From positions 2,163,501-2,227,500 of the forward strand of contig JAQSEB010000041.1 in assembly GCA_030063045.1 (NCBI GenBank): DNA of 64,000 nucleotides, in the 5' to 3' direction. The notes under the pieces were generated by a model, which was given only the letters and a program-made list of their open reading frames with translations, ran no database searches and was not told the origin of the DNA. The stretch's first letter is position 1, and every line of letters begins with the position of its first letter. This document shows positions 24,004-35,259 of this stretch, in pieces. Position numbers and translations under genes: made by a program. The DNA is from Pratylenchus scribneri (lineage: Eukaryota; Nematoda; Chromadorea; Rhabditida; Pratylenchidae).

Positions 24004-25623
24004 ATGACTGTTACAATTTTACTTGGTGCTCAATGGGGCGATGAAGGTAAAGGGAAAGTGTTGGATTTTTTGATTGGCCATCAGCAGGTTTAAATTTAAT
24101 TTTTTGATTGATGAATTTAATCTAGTTTTTATTCAGGTTGATGTTGTTGCCCGTTGCCAAGGTGGAAACAACGCCGGCCATACGGTTGTTGCAAATGGGC
24201 AGGAATATGACTTCCACTTGCTTCCGTCCGGAATGGCTTCCGAAAATTGCTTAAATGTCATTGGGAATGGAGTTGTGGTCAATTTGGATGCACTTTTTGA
24301 GGAAATCGAAAAGAATAAACTTCCTAAATGGGAAAAACGGCTATTCATAAGCGATTGTGCACATTTGGTTTTGCCAATCCACATTGAGGCCGATGGGAGG
24401 CAAGAATTGAATTTGAGTGAGAAAGCGTAAGTCAATAAAACAATTACATTTAAATAAAATTATATTTTAAGGAAAATTGGCACCACAAAACGAGGAATTG
24501 GGCCCACATATTCCAGCAAATGTTTTCGGACCGGCGTTCGTATTTCTGATCTTCTGAATGATCCGGTTAATTTTGAGAGAAAGTAAATTACTTAATTTAT
24601 CCAAAAATTATTTAATTTATTCAGATATCGAGAACAAGTCAAATTTTATGAAAAAGTCTTCCCCGATATTAAAATCAATGTTGATTCCGATTTGGCAATA
24701 CTTACGGTTTTTGACAATATTCATTTTTCAATAATACTTTAAAGGCCCATGCTTCCCAATTGAAAGAGCATAATTTGGTTCGGAACACGGCAATGCTCTT
24801 GCATGAATACCGGATGGAAGGAAAATCAATCTTGGTCGAGGGAGCCAATGGAGCATTGTTGGACATTGATTTTGGTTGTTTTATTTTACCTTTACCATTT
24901 AAATAATTCAATCAAAATCTTATTAGGAACATATCCATTTGTGACTTCTTCAAATGCCACCGCCGGCGGTGCTTGCACTGGCCTTGGAATTCCACCAAAT
25001 GCCATCAACCAAATTATTGGAATTGTGAAGGCATATCAAACTCGGGTTGGCGCCGGACCATTCCCAACGGAGCTGCTCGATTCCGAAGGACAACCCAATT
25101 ACGAAGGTGCAAAACTTCAAGAGATTGGCAAGGAAGTTGGCGTCACAACCGGAAGAAAGCGTCGCTGTGGATGGCTTGATTTGGTCCTTTTGCGCTATTC
25201 ATGTATTGTGAACGGATTTACATCGTAAAATAATTTTATTTTATTCATTTTTCTCAATTTTTATTATTTAATAGATTGGCTGTTACAAAAATCGATATTC
25301 TGGATAGTTTTGATGAAATTAAAATTGGCATCGGCTATGAATTGGATGGTCAACCTTTGAATTATCCACCCGGTTTGCATTATTAATTGCATTCAATAAA
25401 TAATTTAAAATATAATTTTTAAGCAACTCCTCAAGATTGGGACCGAATAAAAGTGGAATACAAAACTTTTCCCGGCTGGAAGGCGGAAACAACGAAGGCA
25501 AGGAAATACGAGGATTTGCCCGCTGCTTGCAAAGAATATTTGGAATTTCTGGAAAACGAACTGAAAGTGCCTATAAAATTCATTGGCGTTGGAAAGGACC
25601 GAGAAGCATTGATTTTCCGTTAG
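24004..25623 (+). CDS. ADSS: Adenylosuccinate synthetase
   Basis: Catalyses GTP-dependent joining of IMP and aspartate, the first committed step from IMP to AMP, in the cytosol. Eight exons (24004-24087, 24137-24426, 24472-24582, 24625-24706, 24745-24874, 24927-25224, 25275-25372, 25424-25623) sum to 1293 bases, 430 residues, the normal family length. Motifs seen: N-terminal [11 protein letters not shown] nucleotide loop, [59 protein letters not shown], and [16 protein letters not shown]. The start lies nine bases after a TTTTTCAG acceptor. Introns are 37 to 52 bases. Two same-strand genes follow at 319 and 200 bp, so an operon is possible. Identification is secure. Confidence 0.97.
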
Positions 25624-25942
25624 AATTTCTTTTTCACAAAAACATTGTTAGTCCCGCCATAATTTGTGTAAATTAACCTCATCCCCACCCACCCAAACAA
25701 TGAATATGCGTAATTCAATTATTTGATTAGGATGTGCTCATCAATTGTTGTTTTTTGATTGATATTCATCCTTTATTCCCCCAAACCCCAATTCATTTTA
25801 TTGTTTCTTTTACTACAAAAAATAACATGGTTAAACATTGATGAATAAAATAAATTAATTTTGATGATTTATTTATATTTTAATGTTTATATTTTTAAAT
25901 TTTATTTTAAATTTGTTTAAATTTATTAAAAATGAACAGAAA
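25624..25942. other. ADSS 3' region
   Basis: 319 bp of AT-rich spacer. The polyadenylation signal is likely among the AATAAA-type words near 25845. The last bases (TGAACAG, three bases before the next ATG) could be a trans-splice acceptor. Confidence 0.5.
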
Positions 25943-26281
25943 ATGTCCTGGAAGAACACGGATCCATTGGATTTATGGAAAACTTCAACAACATTGCCAA
26001 TAAAAAAGGAAAGAGCACAGCCAATTATTGCGGAAGCAGTGTAAAAATTTAAATTCATTTTAATCTTTAATTATTTTAATTGAAGCTACGGATCAGCGCG
26101 AACACGATTTTGGTCATCGCTGAATCAAATGAACGCAGCCAGCCGGTCACAATTCTTCAGGGATATGCTCAAAATATGGCCATATAAATGGGAGAAACGA
26201 GGAATCAAATGGTCAATCAGCGCATTCCCAATGGCAACAATGGCCTCCAGCCTTTACATTTGTAATCCAAATCAATATTAA
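25943..26281 (+). CDS. Small 97-residue protein, probably mitochondrial
   Basis: Two exons (25943-26040 and 26086-26281) join in phase and give 97 residues. The N-terminus is short and polar (SWKNTDPLDLWKTS). The middle is basic and aromatic (FFRDMLKIWPYKWEKRGIKW), and a weak hydrophobic helix (SISAFPMATMASSLYI) lies near the C-terminus. Size, basic charge and one membrane segment resemble accessory subunits of respiratory complexes, but I cannot name a family. An alternative upstream ATG at 25932 is in another frame. Same strand as ADSS, 319 bp downstream. Confidence 0.65.
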
Positions 26282-26344
26282 ATAATTTGGAGGTTTTGAT
26301 TAGGGTAGCGTTTTAAATAAAAATTTGTTGCTGGAAAACACTTG

Positions 26345-26420
26345 ACATCATTAGCCGAGTGGTGAACCTTCCCGTTGGAATAGTCTCGGGTTCGAACCCG
26401 CTCAAGGGTAGATAATTTTT
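26345..26420 (+). other. tRNA-like element with pol III A and B boxes
   Basis: TAGCCGAGTGG (352-362) fits the A box and GGGTTCGAACCC (388-399) is a perfect B box, with a T run at 26416-26420. It does not fold as a tRNA: the acceptor arms barely pair, the T stem fails on three of five pairs, and it is too short for an anticodon arm. It may be a decayed tRNA or the head of a SINE. It lies in the 200 bp between two genes. Confidence 0.4.
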
Positions 26421-26481
26421 CCAGACTTAAGACAGATATTTTTTTATTTTTTAAACTTTTTCTGTACATTAGACCAAAAAT

Positions 26482-28046
26482 ATGGTATTCCGAACAAAAA
26501 AAAAACGAGGTGCCACAAATAATCACAAAAATTTTTGCAGCCACCCGAATTACGTCTGATGTTTTTTTGGTGGATCCAAAGATGAATTTTCTGGAATGCT
26601 TGAAGAAAACCTATAATAAATCGCCCACATTGATGACGCCAGTTCTACTCGGCATTTTATCGCAATGGGCCACCTATAGAGCAATTTACCAACCTTATAT
26701 TGAACATGAAGGACAACTATCGAAGAAATCCTTGTTTATGCGGGCCTGCTTCATTGTAACCGTTTTTGGAATGGGCTTTCCAATGCTTTCGGTGCCCCCA
26801 ATGGCAAATAGTGCAGTAAGCATTTTTTATAATTGTTGAATAAATTTATGGAAAATATTTAAATGGCAAAAAGATTATAATGGTGACCTAAAGTCTAAAC
26901 CATCCAAAATCATATATCAAATCGATAGATCTCTTAGACATTGTTTGATATTGGTTTGGCCTAGTTTAACCAATTTTAAAATTGTTTTGTACCAAAAATC
27001 ATGAGATGGTTTAAACGGTTTAAAACCATTTAAATTTGACTAAACCATTCGGTACATCTCGACAAGATCTATCGATTGGCCGGCCATATAGGTCTGGGTG
27101 TTCTGGGACAAATCAAAACCATCAAACCGTTAAATTATTACGCCTTCAATGTTTTTTGCCAATTAAATTCTAATATCAAATAAATTAATTTAATTCATTT
27201 ATTTTTAGTACAATGCAGAAGAATTGAAAGCTGGAAGGCCAGCCTATCCACAAGGCAGTGTGTTCGATATGATTGCACAAACTTTTGAATCCACTCGTTC
27301 TCTGTGGCGGAGATTGCCAATTATGCTTGGAGCACATCTTTTGGTGGTCGGGGCGGCAGTTTCAGCGATGGTTTGGTCAAGAGATAGGTACGCTTTTTTG
27401 AGCAAAAATTAATTAAATTGGAAAATTTTAAAAAAAAACATTTAGACTGTCGGAAAAGGTTTTAGCGGTTCAATGGTTTGAACTATACCACCAAAGCATA
27501 CATTCAATCGACAAATCTCATCAAGGCACATCGTTTGATAATAATTTGATTTGGGTTAAATCAATTTAAATAAGTTTTGAACCAACAAAACTCAAAGATG
27601 GTTTAAACGATTTAATACCCTTTACAGTATTGACCAAAATCATGGCAAATTATACCAGTTGAATTCTACTCATCTTAATAAATTATCGAATGCATATATG
27701 GTTTGTTAGTCTAGGACAAACCATTGAACCGTTAAACTTTTCGCTATTTTCTATTTGTTGTTTTTTTTTCCATTTTAAATATTTTCCATATTTATTAAAT
27801 TGAAATAATTTTTTAATTTTTAGAATTCACGACACAATCGACCTTGATTCCGAATTGATTATGACATTAATGGAGGAAAATGAAAGGAAAAAGAATGAAG
27901 GAAAGCAATCTTTATTGGAACGATTCAAAATGAATGCCAAAAAATTCACAAATTGGCTGGGACAAACGGATTTTGGAAAAGCCGGTGGAAAACCAATCAA
28001 GGAAACCGGTGATTGGCGCACAGCGAACAGTGGAATATTGGAATAG
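26482..28046 (+). CDS. Three-helix membrane protein, unrecognised family
   Basis: Four exons (26482-26509, 26541-26815, 27209-27387, 27824-28046) sum to 705 bases, 234 residues. Hydrophobic segments: TPVLLGILSQWATYRAIY, SLFMRACFIVTVFGMGF with PMLSVPPMA, and LPIMLGAHLLVVGAAVSAMV. The C-terminus is basic and polar (ENERKKNEGKQSLLERFK, then TDFGKAGGKPIKETGDW). The first exon is tiny, and an alternative start at 26510 reads through its intron. Introns 2 and 3 each hold an M-family repeat. The stop is a TAG, and the same frame stays open for a further 32 protein-like residues to 28145 (see findings). Organelle membrane is plausible; function is unknown. Confidence 0.7.
26885..27145. repeat. M-family intronic MITE, copy 1
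   Basis: In intron 2 of the membrane-protein gene. Contains GATGGTTTAAACGGTTTAAA, CGATAGATCTC, ATCTATCGATTGG and the right-end motif AACCATCAAACCGTTAAA. Related copies lie at 27452-27743, 30380-30570, 49195-49430 and 50655-50935. Confidence 0.65.
27452..27743. repeat. M-family intronic MITE, copy 2 (terminal inverted repeats)
   Basis: The left end (GGAAAAGGTTTTAGCGG, then TTCAATGGTTTG) is mirrored by the right end (CAAACCATTGAACCG, then TTAAACTTTTCG), giving inverted repeats of about 28 bp. Sits in intron 3 of the same gene as copy 1. No ORF inside. Confidence 0.8.
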
Positions 28047-28295
28047 ATGATGGGATTGGTGCATGGAAAACCGCCCGAAATTCCAACAATGGCCGGAGGA
28101 GTTGAAAAGAATATTGCGAGGAGAAACAAAGAAGCAGAAAATTAAATAACCATCTTATCTAGGTATTTTATTGTTTATTTTTTCAAGTTTTAATTAGGTT
28201 TTATTAATTCAGCAATAAATTTTATCAAATTGTTTTTTATAATGTTAAACAAAGTGGAATAATGATGATACAAATATTAAAAATGTGAGAATGAT

Positions 28296-31214
28296 TTACA
28301 AAATTTGGGAAACAATTTCGGAAGAATTAATCAATGATTTTCGTCTTTTTCCTCCATTCGGCTTTGACATGACCGCAGCTTTTCCATTTTGTATTTCATC
28401 AAAACGAGGGGGCAGCAAATTCAGGAAGACCGCATTTTGTTCATATTCAAGTCGATAATATCTTCAAAATTAGTGAAATAATTTGATTAAATTGGCTAAA
28501 ATGTGCTTACTTTGGCCATAGAAAAAGACAAGAAAAAATGGCAGCAAACAAAGCACAAAATGCCCAAAAGTCAATGCTCACTTTAAATTAATATTTTTAT
28601 TAGATTATTTGAGAGCAGATTTACATTTATAATTCCTTTCCTCGCTGTAAAGCCAATCCAACGATTCCAGCGATTGCATTCCAAAAGTGAGAAGGAATAA
28701 TTGAAATTGCCTAAATACAAAATTGTGAAGTAAAATTTTGGTTAAATTGACTAACCCGGAAATAATCAAAATGCCGGAGGATGTTGCCTCAGCCACGGGG
28801 AAAGTGCTCTCCACGCCCAGCTCCAAGCTGATTGGAAATATTGGAATTGTGAAGAAGCCGAGAGTGGCGAAAAGCACCACCAAAATCGCCGTATCCCAAT
28901 CGGATTGATGGCGCCGAAAATGAAGAAACTAAATTCATATTGGATTAGTTTTTTTTGTGAATTTTTTGCTGACCACATCCAAAGCGATGGCCACAATTGC
29001 AATGCCAAAATAGGAAATTTTGATGAATTCATTGAACCGTTTGGTCCTGTCCACAATCCAACCGGCCAAAATTGAGGATAGTGTGCCGGTGAAGGCAGAG
29101 AGCGATAAAAGATAGGCGGTCACCTTTGAATGAATTTGTGGTGTTTTCAATGGATGAATGGATTAAACCTTGGATTCACCGTAACCAAGACCAATTAATT
29201 GTTTGTCGGCAGTCACAAAAATAGACCTTAAGTTTTTGTGAAGAATTAAAAGGTAAATTGAAAATAAAAAACCATTGAAGGGCAAATGCCAGACCAAATG
29301 TCAAAGTTTGAATGTAAAAAACCGGCGACCTGAAGAGACCAAAAATTCAATTTAAAATTAAAATCAAAATGTAATTTACCGAAAAAGAATGCAAAGGCCC
29401 TCCCAAAAGCTGGGTTTATGTTCACATTGGGAGGAGGCCGACGGCAATGTTGGCGGTTTTGAGCGAGTGACGAATAGACAGAAAAACATTACAAAAGAGG
29501 CCAAACCCAGAAGGGATAAATTCTGAAAATAACATTCAAATAAATAAATTTGAAAAAACGACCAACCAAATAAAGTATTTGGAAATTCAGCCCATTCCCC
29601 AATCCTTCTTCTTGCATTGTTGAGGAGGAGGAGACGAAAATAATTGGTGCAATGGAGCCGAGGAATACGCCGAATGGATTTGCTGAAAATATTTGGGAAG
29701 ATCAAATAAATTAAATTAATAAAATTGACCAATGAAGGAAAGCGAATTGGCCAATGCCCGTTGGTCCTCTTCAAACCAGTATTCGGCAACTTTTGGTGAA
29801 AGGCATAGAAAAAATGGTTGACTCATTGCGGCAATTGTTTGACCTAAAAAATGAATCAAATTTGAGTGAATATTTTGTGTAATTTACCAAAATAAAGTAT
29901 TGGGAGACGGGCAATTTTGTCAATTTGTGGCAAAGAAGAAATGACGCGAACAATTGCACCGCATAAATTCAGTGCAGAACCAAAATGGCACTAAAAACAG
30001 TGTTTAAATTGGTTGAAATTGATTCAAACAAACCGAAACACGAATTCCATATCGATCGGTGATGAACATTCCGAAAAGGCCGGTCAAAACGCCGACCAAT
30101 TGGAATATTTGAGAGCTCCAAGTTTCGACCTATAACGATGAATAACTGACTTTTATTAAAAATTTGAATCACATCGCATCCACTGTTATTATTGTCCAAT
30201 TCATCGCCAATTTCTTCTGCCAATTGCAATGTTGCATTTTGTGCATTTTTGGTGCTGCCAATTGATTCAATGCAATAAAATGCATTTGCTGCTTCATGAA
30301 GTGGGGCGAATGCAATCCATTGCTTAAAAATTTGATGCGATTAAAAGTATATTTAATTTGGCGAACAATTCAGTGGCTTGTCCTAGACCCCCCAAACCCT
30401 ATAATCAATCGATAAATCATTAAGATGCGTCATTTTCATTTGGTATATAATTTGTTATGGTTTGGTCGAAATTAAAGGGTAAACCGATTAAACCATTTAT
30501 GGTTTTTGGTTCAAAACTAATTTAAAATTGGCTAAACCTCAAATACTGAACCATTATAATCTTTTCACTATAATTTAATCACTTACTGTCGCGTTCGATA
30601 ATGCCAAAAGGCAAACTGTCCCCAACACCACCCATCGTTGCCCATATGATCGGTAGGGCGGGGCATTTATGACTCGGGCAGGTCTCAAAGCATTTGATGA
30701 ATGTTGTTGTTCATTTTCTTCATTGATGATGGAATGTCTGCTGTTCGATGATTGTTTCCTTATGGCCTCTTTGATTGGACAAATGATACATTTCTGAATT
30801 AATTTGGGGGATGGTTTATTTATTTAAAATGGTTTAAACGGTTTAAAACCCTTTCATTTTTTATCTGTCGATTAGTTAGTTCTAAGGTTTGGTGGTCTAC
30901 GTCAAATCACTAACAGTAACAGTTCATCAAATCAAATAAATACTATTCTTATTTTAAATGGATCGGATTATTTTCTTTTATTTTGTGTGGTGGCTAACCT
31001 TATCTTCATCCCAAAGCATTGTAACACTACCACCACCAGCAGTAGAAGCACCAACACTTCTCAATGAAGCGGATCGAGGCCGTCCGTCATGTGCATCATC
31101 CACCGAATTTTTGCATGGATTATTCAATGGAACACTGAGTCGAGTGCAGCCGATTTGGTGCGCCGGATGATGTTGGGTGGAAGATGAAACGGAAAGAAGT
31201 GTGTTGGACATCAA
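28296..31214 (-). CDS. SLC49/FLVCR-like major facilitator transporter
   Basis: Multi-exon MFS transporter, roughly 550 residues. The SLC49 family moves haem, choline or related solutes. Seen in order: a polar N-terminal exon (31214 to about 31000, donor AAG then GTTAGC); PPYRSYGQRWVVLGTVCLLA and LSNAT (first helix, typical of FLVCR-like proteins); VGVLTGLFGMFITDRYGIRV; CHFGSALNLCGAIVRVISS; GQTIAAMSQPFFLCLSPKVA; ANPFGVFLGSIAP; a cytosolic loop; GLAFALQWSIF; SLSAFTGTLSSILAGWIVDR; and the diagnostic PISLELGVESTFPVAEATSS with GILIISG near the end. The stop is at 28296-28298 after a basic tail (GGKRRKSLINSS). Exons 1 and 2 join in phase 0. An M repeat lies in an early intron. Family is confident; the substrate cannot be told. 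Confidence 0.85.
30380..30570. repeat. M-family intronic repeat, copy 3
   Basis: In an intron of the SLC49-like gene. Shares ATCAATCGATAAATCATTAA, GGTTTGGTCGAAATTAAAGG and a terminal ACTGAACCATTATAATC with other M copies; more diverged than copy 2. A further fragment (AAATGGTTTAAACGGTTTAA) lies at about 30825-30900. Confidence 0.55.
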
Positions 31215-31712
31215 AACTGAAATTAGGCAATGGTTTATAATCCAAAAACAAAGTTTTTTGGGACAAAATCATTTCATTTTAATGGCTAAAGGAGAGATGA
31301 TAGAATAAAACCAAAATCATTTTTTCTCCTATTCCCATCATGCTCATTTTTTATCTTACTGTTGTGTCGGCGCTCGGCGGCATGAATTAGCGTCGTCAAT
31401 TCGGCTAAAAGCCTTATTTCACGAGATGGCATGAAGAAGAGGAGACAAGCTCCTCAATAATTAATATTCTATTCATTCGCATTTTTCCAAACACCTGAAT
31501 TCATGTCTTTTTAAATTATTATTTTGGAAAATTCAGATATTGATTTAAAATTGAAGTTGAAACAAAATAATTTCGATAAATTGAATAAAAGATATGAAAA
31601 TAGAATTAATTTTATTCACAAAATATACAAAATCAATCAGTGAAAAAAAAAAAACAATAATACAAGTTTATGGTCAATGGATGAATATCAATTAGTATCC
31701 TCATTCTTCTCT
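31215..31712. other. Intergenic spacer
   Basis: 498 bp between the start of the SLC49-like gene and the 3' end of the phosphatase. Holds a GC-richer patch (GTCGGCGCTCGGCGG near 31365) and AT-rich sequence. No ORF or repeat family recognised. Confidence 0.5.
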
Positions 31713-33523
31713 TCAGTAAGAAATTGATTGCTGCTGCTTCTGGCCATGTTTCTGCGGTTTCAAGTCAGCTGGTTTGAACAAAGTGAATCGAATCTGCAAA
31801 AATTTGGAATATTAAAAGAGTACTTTAAAATTTGAAATTTTACCTCCAAGTCGGCCGTGACGCGAGCAACTGCCGCCCAATTGTTCAGTTCCGGTTGATA
31901 TCGAGGAGCGGAAAAAACAGTGATCAATTTGCCTCCAGCGAAAGTTCCATATCCGTATTGTTCGACCTTAAAAACAGAATGTTAAATTTAATTTTTGTGG
32001 ATTGTTTTTACCTGATGGGCTCGGATTATTGCGTCGATTTTGAGTAGTCCCAGCTTAATTTGCAATGCCTCTTCTCCGAACCTTTAAAATAAATGGGAAA
32101 TTAAAATTAAAAAGAATGGTAAAAACTCACATGACTGAACAATTGCGATAGACATTCTTTTGCCAGAGACGAATATCCGGACTCGGGTCACTCCACAGCA
32201 AATCTTGGACAAGGCCGGGCTCGAACACTCTGGGAATTGGCCTTTGAAGTTGGCGGATATCATCAAGGGACATCAAATGGGGCGAAATTCCACCTAAAAT
32301 TGAAGAATTTAGTTTCAAAAATTTAATTATATTTGACTTACCATGCATGCAAAGGATTTTCCCTCCGATTGTGGCCGCCAATGGCATATACGAAAACACA
32401 TCATTGAACCGGTACCAGAGCAAATCGCCTTCGTCCTTGCCAAATCGCGCCACCAATTCCTCTTGAAAACCGTACAAACTGAAAAAAATAGAAATTTACT
32501 AAAATCAAACTATGTAAAAACCACAAACCTGTTTATGTGCGATAATTCATGATTGCCCCGCAGAAGATAAACATGATTTGGATATTGGATTTTGCATGCA
32601 AGAAGCAGACTGATGACCTTTAAAAATTAAGGAAAATTAGTAAAATTTAGTGATTGAAAATTAGAAATTACCTCAATAGAATGTTTTCCTCGGTCAACGA
32701 AATCGCCAAGGAACAGGTATCTTGATTTATATGGTGAACCGCAGGCCGTGAAAATCCGCATCAAGTCGCTGTATTGGCCGTGAATGTCGCCGCACACGAA
32801 AATGGGGCCAAGTATTTCGATGAGTGTTTCCTGCCTTGCAAATGAGTCGACGGCCTTAAAATGAATGATTAGAATGAATCAAAAACACAAAATTGCCTAC
32901 CATTTGAGCGAGTGTCTCCAGTTCTGCAATTTTGTATGGGAAAGCCTTCTTGCAACGCGATAGATGCCTCTCAATGAATTTCACCAAGTCGAGCTGAAAA
33001 AGTTTAAAATTTGAATGGTAAAATGCCCGAAACCCGATGACTTACTTCTTGCAAATGAGGAGGTGCCAAAACTGTTGATGAATCGCCGCCGGTGCCAGTT
33101 GTTGTTGTTGAAGGCGCACTACTAGTCCCTGCTTGTTCTGTACATCCATTGGCAGTGCATGTGTTGGTGTTGTGCAGCAGTGATTGTTGAGGTCTGGCTG
33201 AAAATTTGTAAAATTAGCACAATTTTAAAGAATGAAGAAAACATACCAGTTTGGATTCCGACATTGGACATCAGTGAAAGCATTGTAGATGGTGGTGACT
33301 GAAAAAGAAGGGATGTTTAATAAAATAAAGACGCCATAAAATCACTTACATTTCTGTTTGACAAAGAATTAGAAGTTCCAACTGCTGCTTCTGCCGGCGT
33401 AACTGGCCTCATTGTTTGTGGTGTTGCGTTGACTGGATGCGATTGTTGCCCAATGTTAGCGTTCATCATTCGTACTCTGGCCTGCATTTGATTGTCAGCA
33501 TAAGCAGAATCGGCGCCTGACAT
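31713..33523 (-). CDS. Divergent PP1-like serine/threonine phosphatase
   Basis: PPP-family metallophosphatase, about 11 exons, from ATG at 33523 to TGA at 31713. The first 110 residues or so are low-complexity ([16 protein letters not shown], then [13 protein letters not shown]) and absent from ordinary PP1. The catalytic core keeps all metal and active-site motifs: [47 protein letters not shown] and IIRAHQ. In the beta12-beta13 loop ordinary PP1 has SAPNYC with a toxin-reactive Cys; here it reads [12 protein letters not shown], so that Cys is lost. Nematodes have large expansions of such PP1-like proteins, often sperm-enriched; that role here is inference. The product should be active but with altered inhibitor sensitivity and docking. 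Confidence 0.9.
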
Positions 33524-34060
33524 CTTTGCTCGATCGGTTTGTTGATATTGAGTTGATCCTTAATTGTTGATGTTGAAATGACCGCCGCTTGAATGGAATA
33601 AGTACAATCAATGGATTTGTGTTTACTTAAATAGTGATTTTTTTAACATGAGAAAAAGATAAAATCGATGCTTTTCTAACAATTTGATTACTGTACTACA
33701 GATACCGAAAATTTACTGTACCCCGAACACCGAAAACTTCTTCCAGCAGATATGACATTTCGGCATTTCCAATTTTTTTAAGCTTTAATCGATTTTTTTT
33801 GTATCTGTTCTGTTGTTCGATTCCGATAAAATCAAATTTTTTTGGTGATGACATTTTATCTTTAATCGGATTTTTATTTTTATCGGCGGAACGCATAACG
33901 GAAGTTTTGGTTTTGGCGGGTGCGGGTGAGATGAAAATGGAAAAAAAAGTTTTTAAACAGAACCGTTTTCTATTATCTTTGATGTTTTTTGTTCAAAACC
34001 AATTCATCCTTAGAAATTACACTCTTCCAAATTCTAAAATGATTAAATAATTTAATTAAG
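33524..34060. promoter_or_regulatory. Shared upstream region of divergent phosphatase and mitochondrial-type gene
   Basis: 537 bp between divergent start codons. A small minus frame (33696-33896) with MSSPKKFDFIGIEQQN is open, but nothing supports it as a gene. No named promoter element. Confidence 0.35.
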
Positions 34061-35259
34061 ATGATTAAACATTCATTATTTGCATCAAGGACGACCATTT
34101 GGAGGATTAATTCAATTAAATGTACAGCAACGACATCAACAGACTCAACTCATGACCCTCTCCGTGTTTCCGGTAAATATAAATATTTAATACAAAAATA
34201 ATAATTTGTAAATTGGACAGATGGCAACGACGACACAAATATTGCATTGGTCCGGTCTGAGCAATTGAAAATGTGTTTAAAAATTATTGAAGAAAGGTTG
34301 ATTTTGGAATTAAAAATAATTCAATTAAATTTAATTTATAGTCCATCGACTCAATTACAAACGAAGCAAAAATGTTCCGAATTTGTTGAACGCTTTCAAA
34401 AGTTTATTTCAACGGAAATGCGCGACCCATTCAATTATAAAAATTTCTATTGGCGGACTTTGTTTTCCATTCTGAATGTCTTTTATGAGGGAGAAACCAG
34501 CAGTCAAAATCAACCATTAAATGACAAGGAATTATTTGAAAAACTTGAATCAGGTTAAATTAAAAACATTATAAAATTGTAAAAATTTATTTTAAGTTGT
34601 AAATTGTCTGGAAGATATTTCACCAACAAAAAGGAATTGTTTAATTGGCGCCGTCCTTTTGGCCAACAATCAATCGATTAAATTTTATGATTATTTGAAG
34701 GTTAATATTTTAATGCAAAATATGAATAAAAAATGAATAATTTTTTCAGCTTCAAAAAGTCACAATTAATTTTGGATATGTTGAAAATCTTTGCCAAATT
34801 GCTCATTACACAAAAAATGTATAAAATTCAATACAAAATTAATTTTTAATTTTTAAATTTATAGGAAAAAATCATTGAACCAATTGTTGAAATGCCCGAT
34901 TTTATTCCAAGAGACCAATTTTTGAAGCTATTGCCCATTTTCTACAATGAATTGGCATTAATTTATGGTAAATAACATTGAATTCATTTGAACAAGTAAT
35001 TTTCTAATTTTTAGGGAAACAAAGCAGATTGGATAAACTTGAATGGCTTTGGCGAACATTTTTTGTGGCCCAAAGCAGAATTCGGCGGAATGATCGAATC
35101 CATTTCCAGCGTGCCATCCACCGAATTGCCCATTTCTATAGGAAACATAATCAACGGGTTCCGGAGGAATTGTTGAAGGAAATAAGCCGACTTCAAAATA
35201 ATTTCATTTCATTTTATCCGGCAAAACGAAAAAGCGAAGAATCGAATTTACAAAAATGA
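34061..35259 (+). CDS. Uncharacterised, probably mitochondrial, helical protein
   Basis: Seven exons read in continuous frame, about 306 residues, all joined by canonical GT..AG introns of 40 to 55 bases. The N-terminus (IKHSLFASRTTIWRINSIK) is basic, hydroxylated and free of acidic residues, as in a mitochondrial import signal. The rest is helical (CLKIIEES, FVERFQKFISTEMRDPFNY, CLIGAVLLANNQSIKFYDYL, FLKLLPIFYNELALIYG), with a basic C-terminus. The pattern recalls helical-repeat mitochondrial RNA-handling proteins but no PPR signature can be asserted. ATG follows TTTAATTAAG directly, a possible trans-splice site. Confidence 0.75.

Noticed and set aside
26345..26420. A functional tRNA gene
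   Set aside because: Acceptor, T-stem and anticodon arms do not pair; only the pol III boxes remain, so it is called tRNA-like.
30958..31170. Plus-strand ORF with a signal-peptide-like start (FFYFVWWLTLSSSQSIV)
   Set aside because: It is exactly antisense to the first exon of the SLC49-like gene, whose donor and phase fit exon 2. A small secreted antisense peptide cannot be excluded but has no support.
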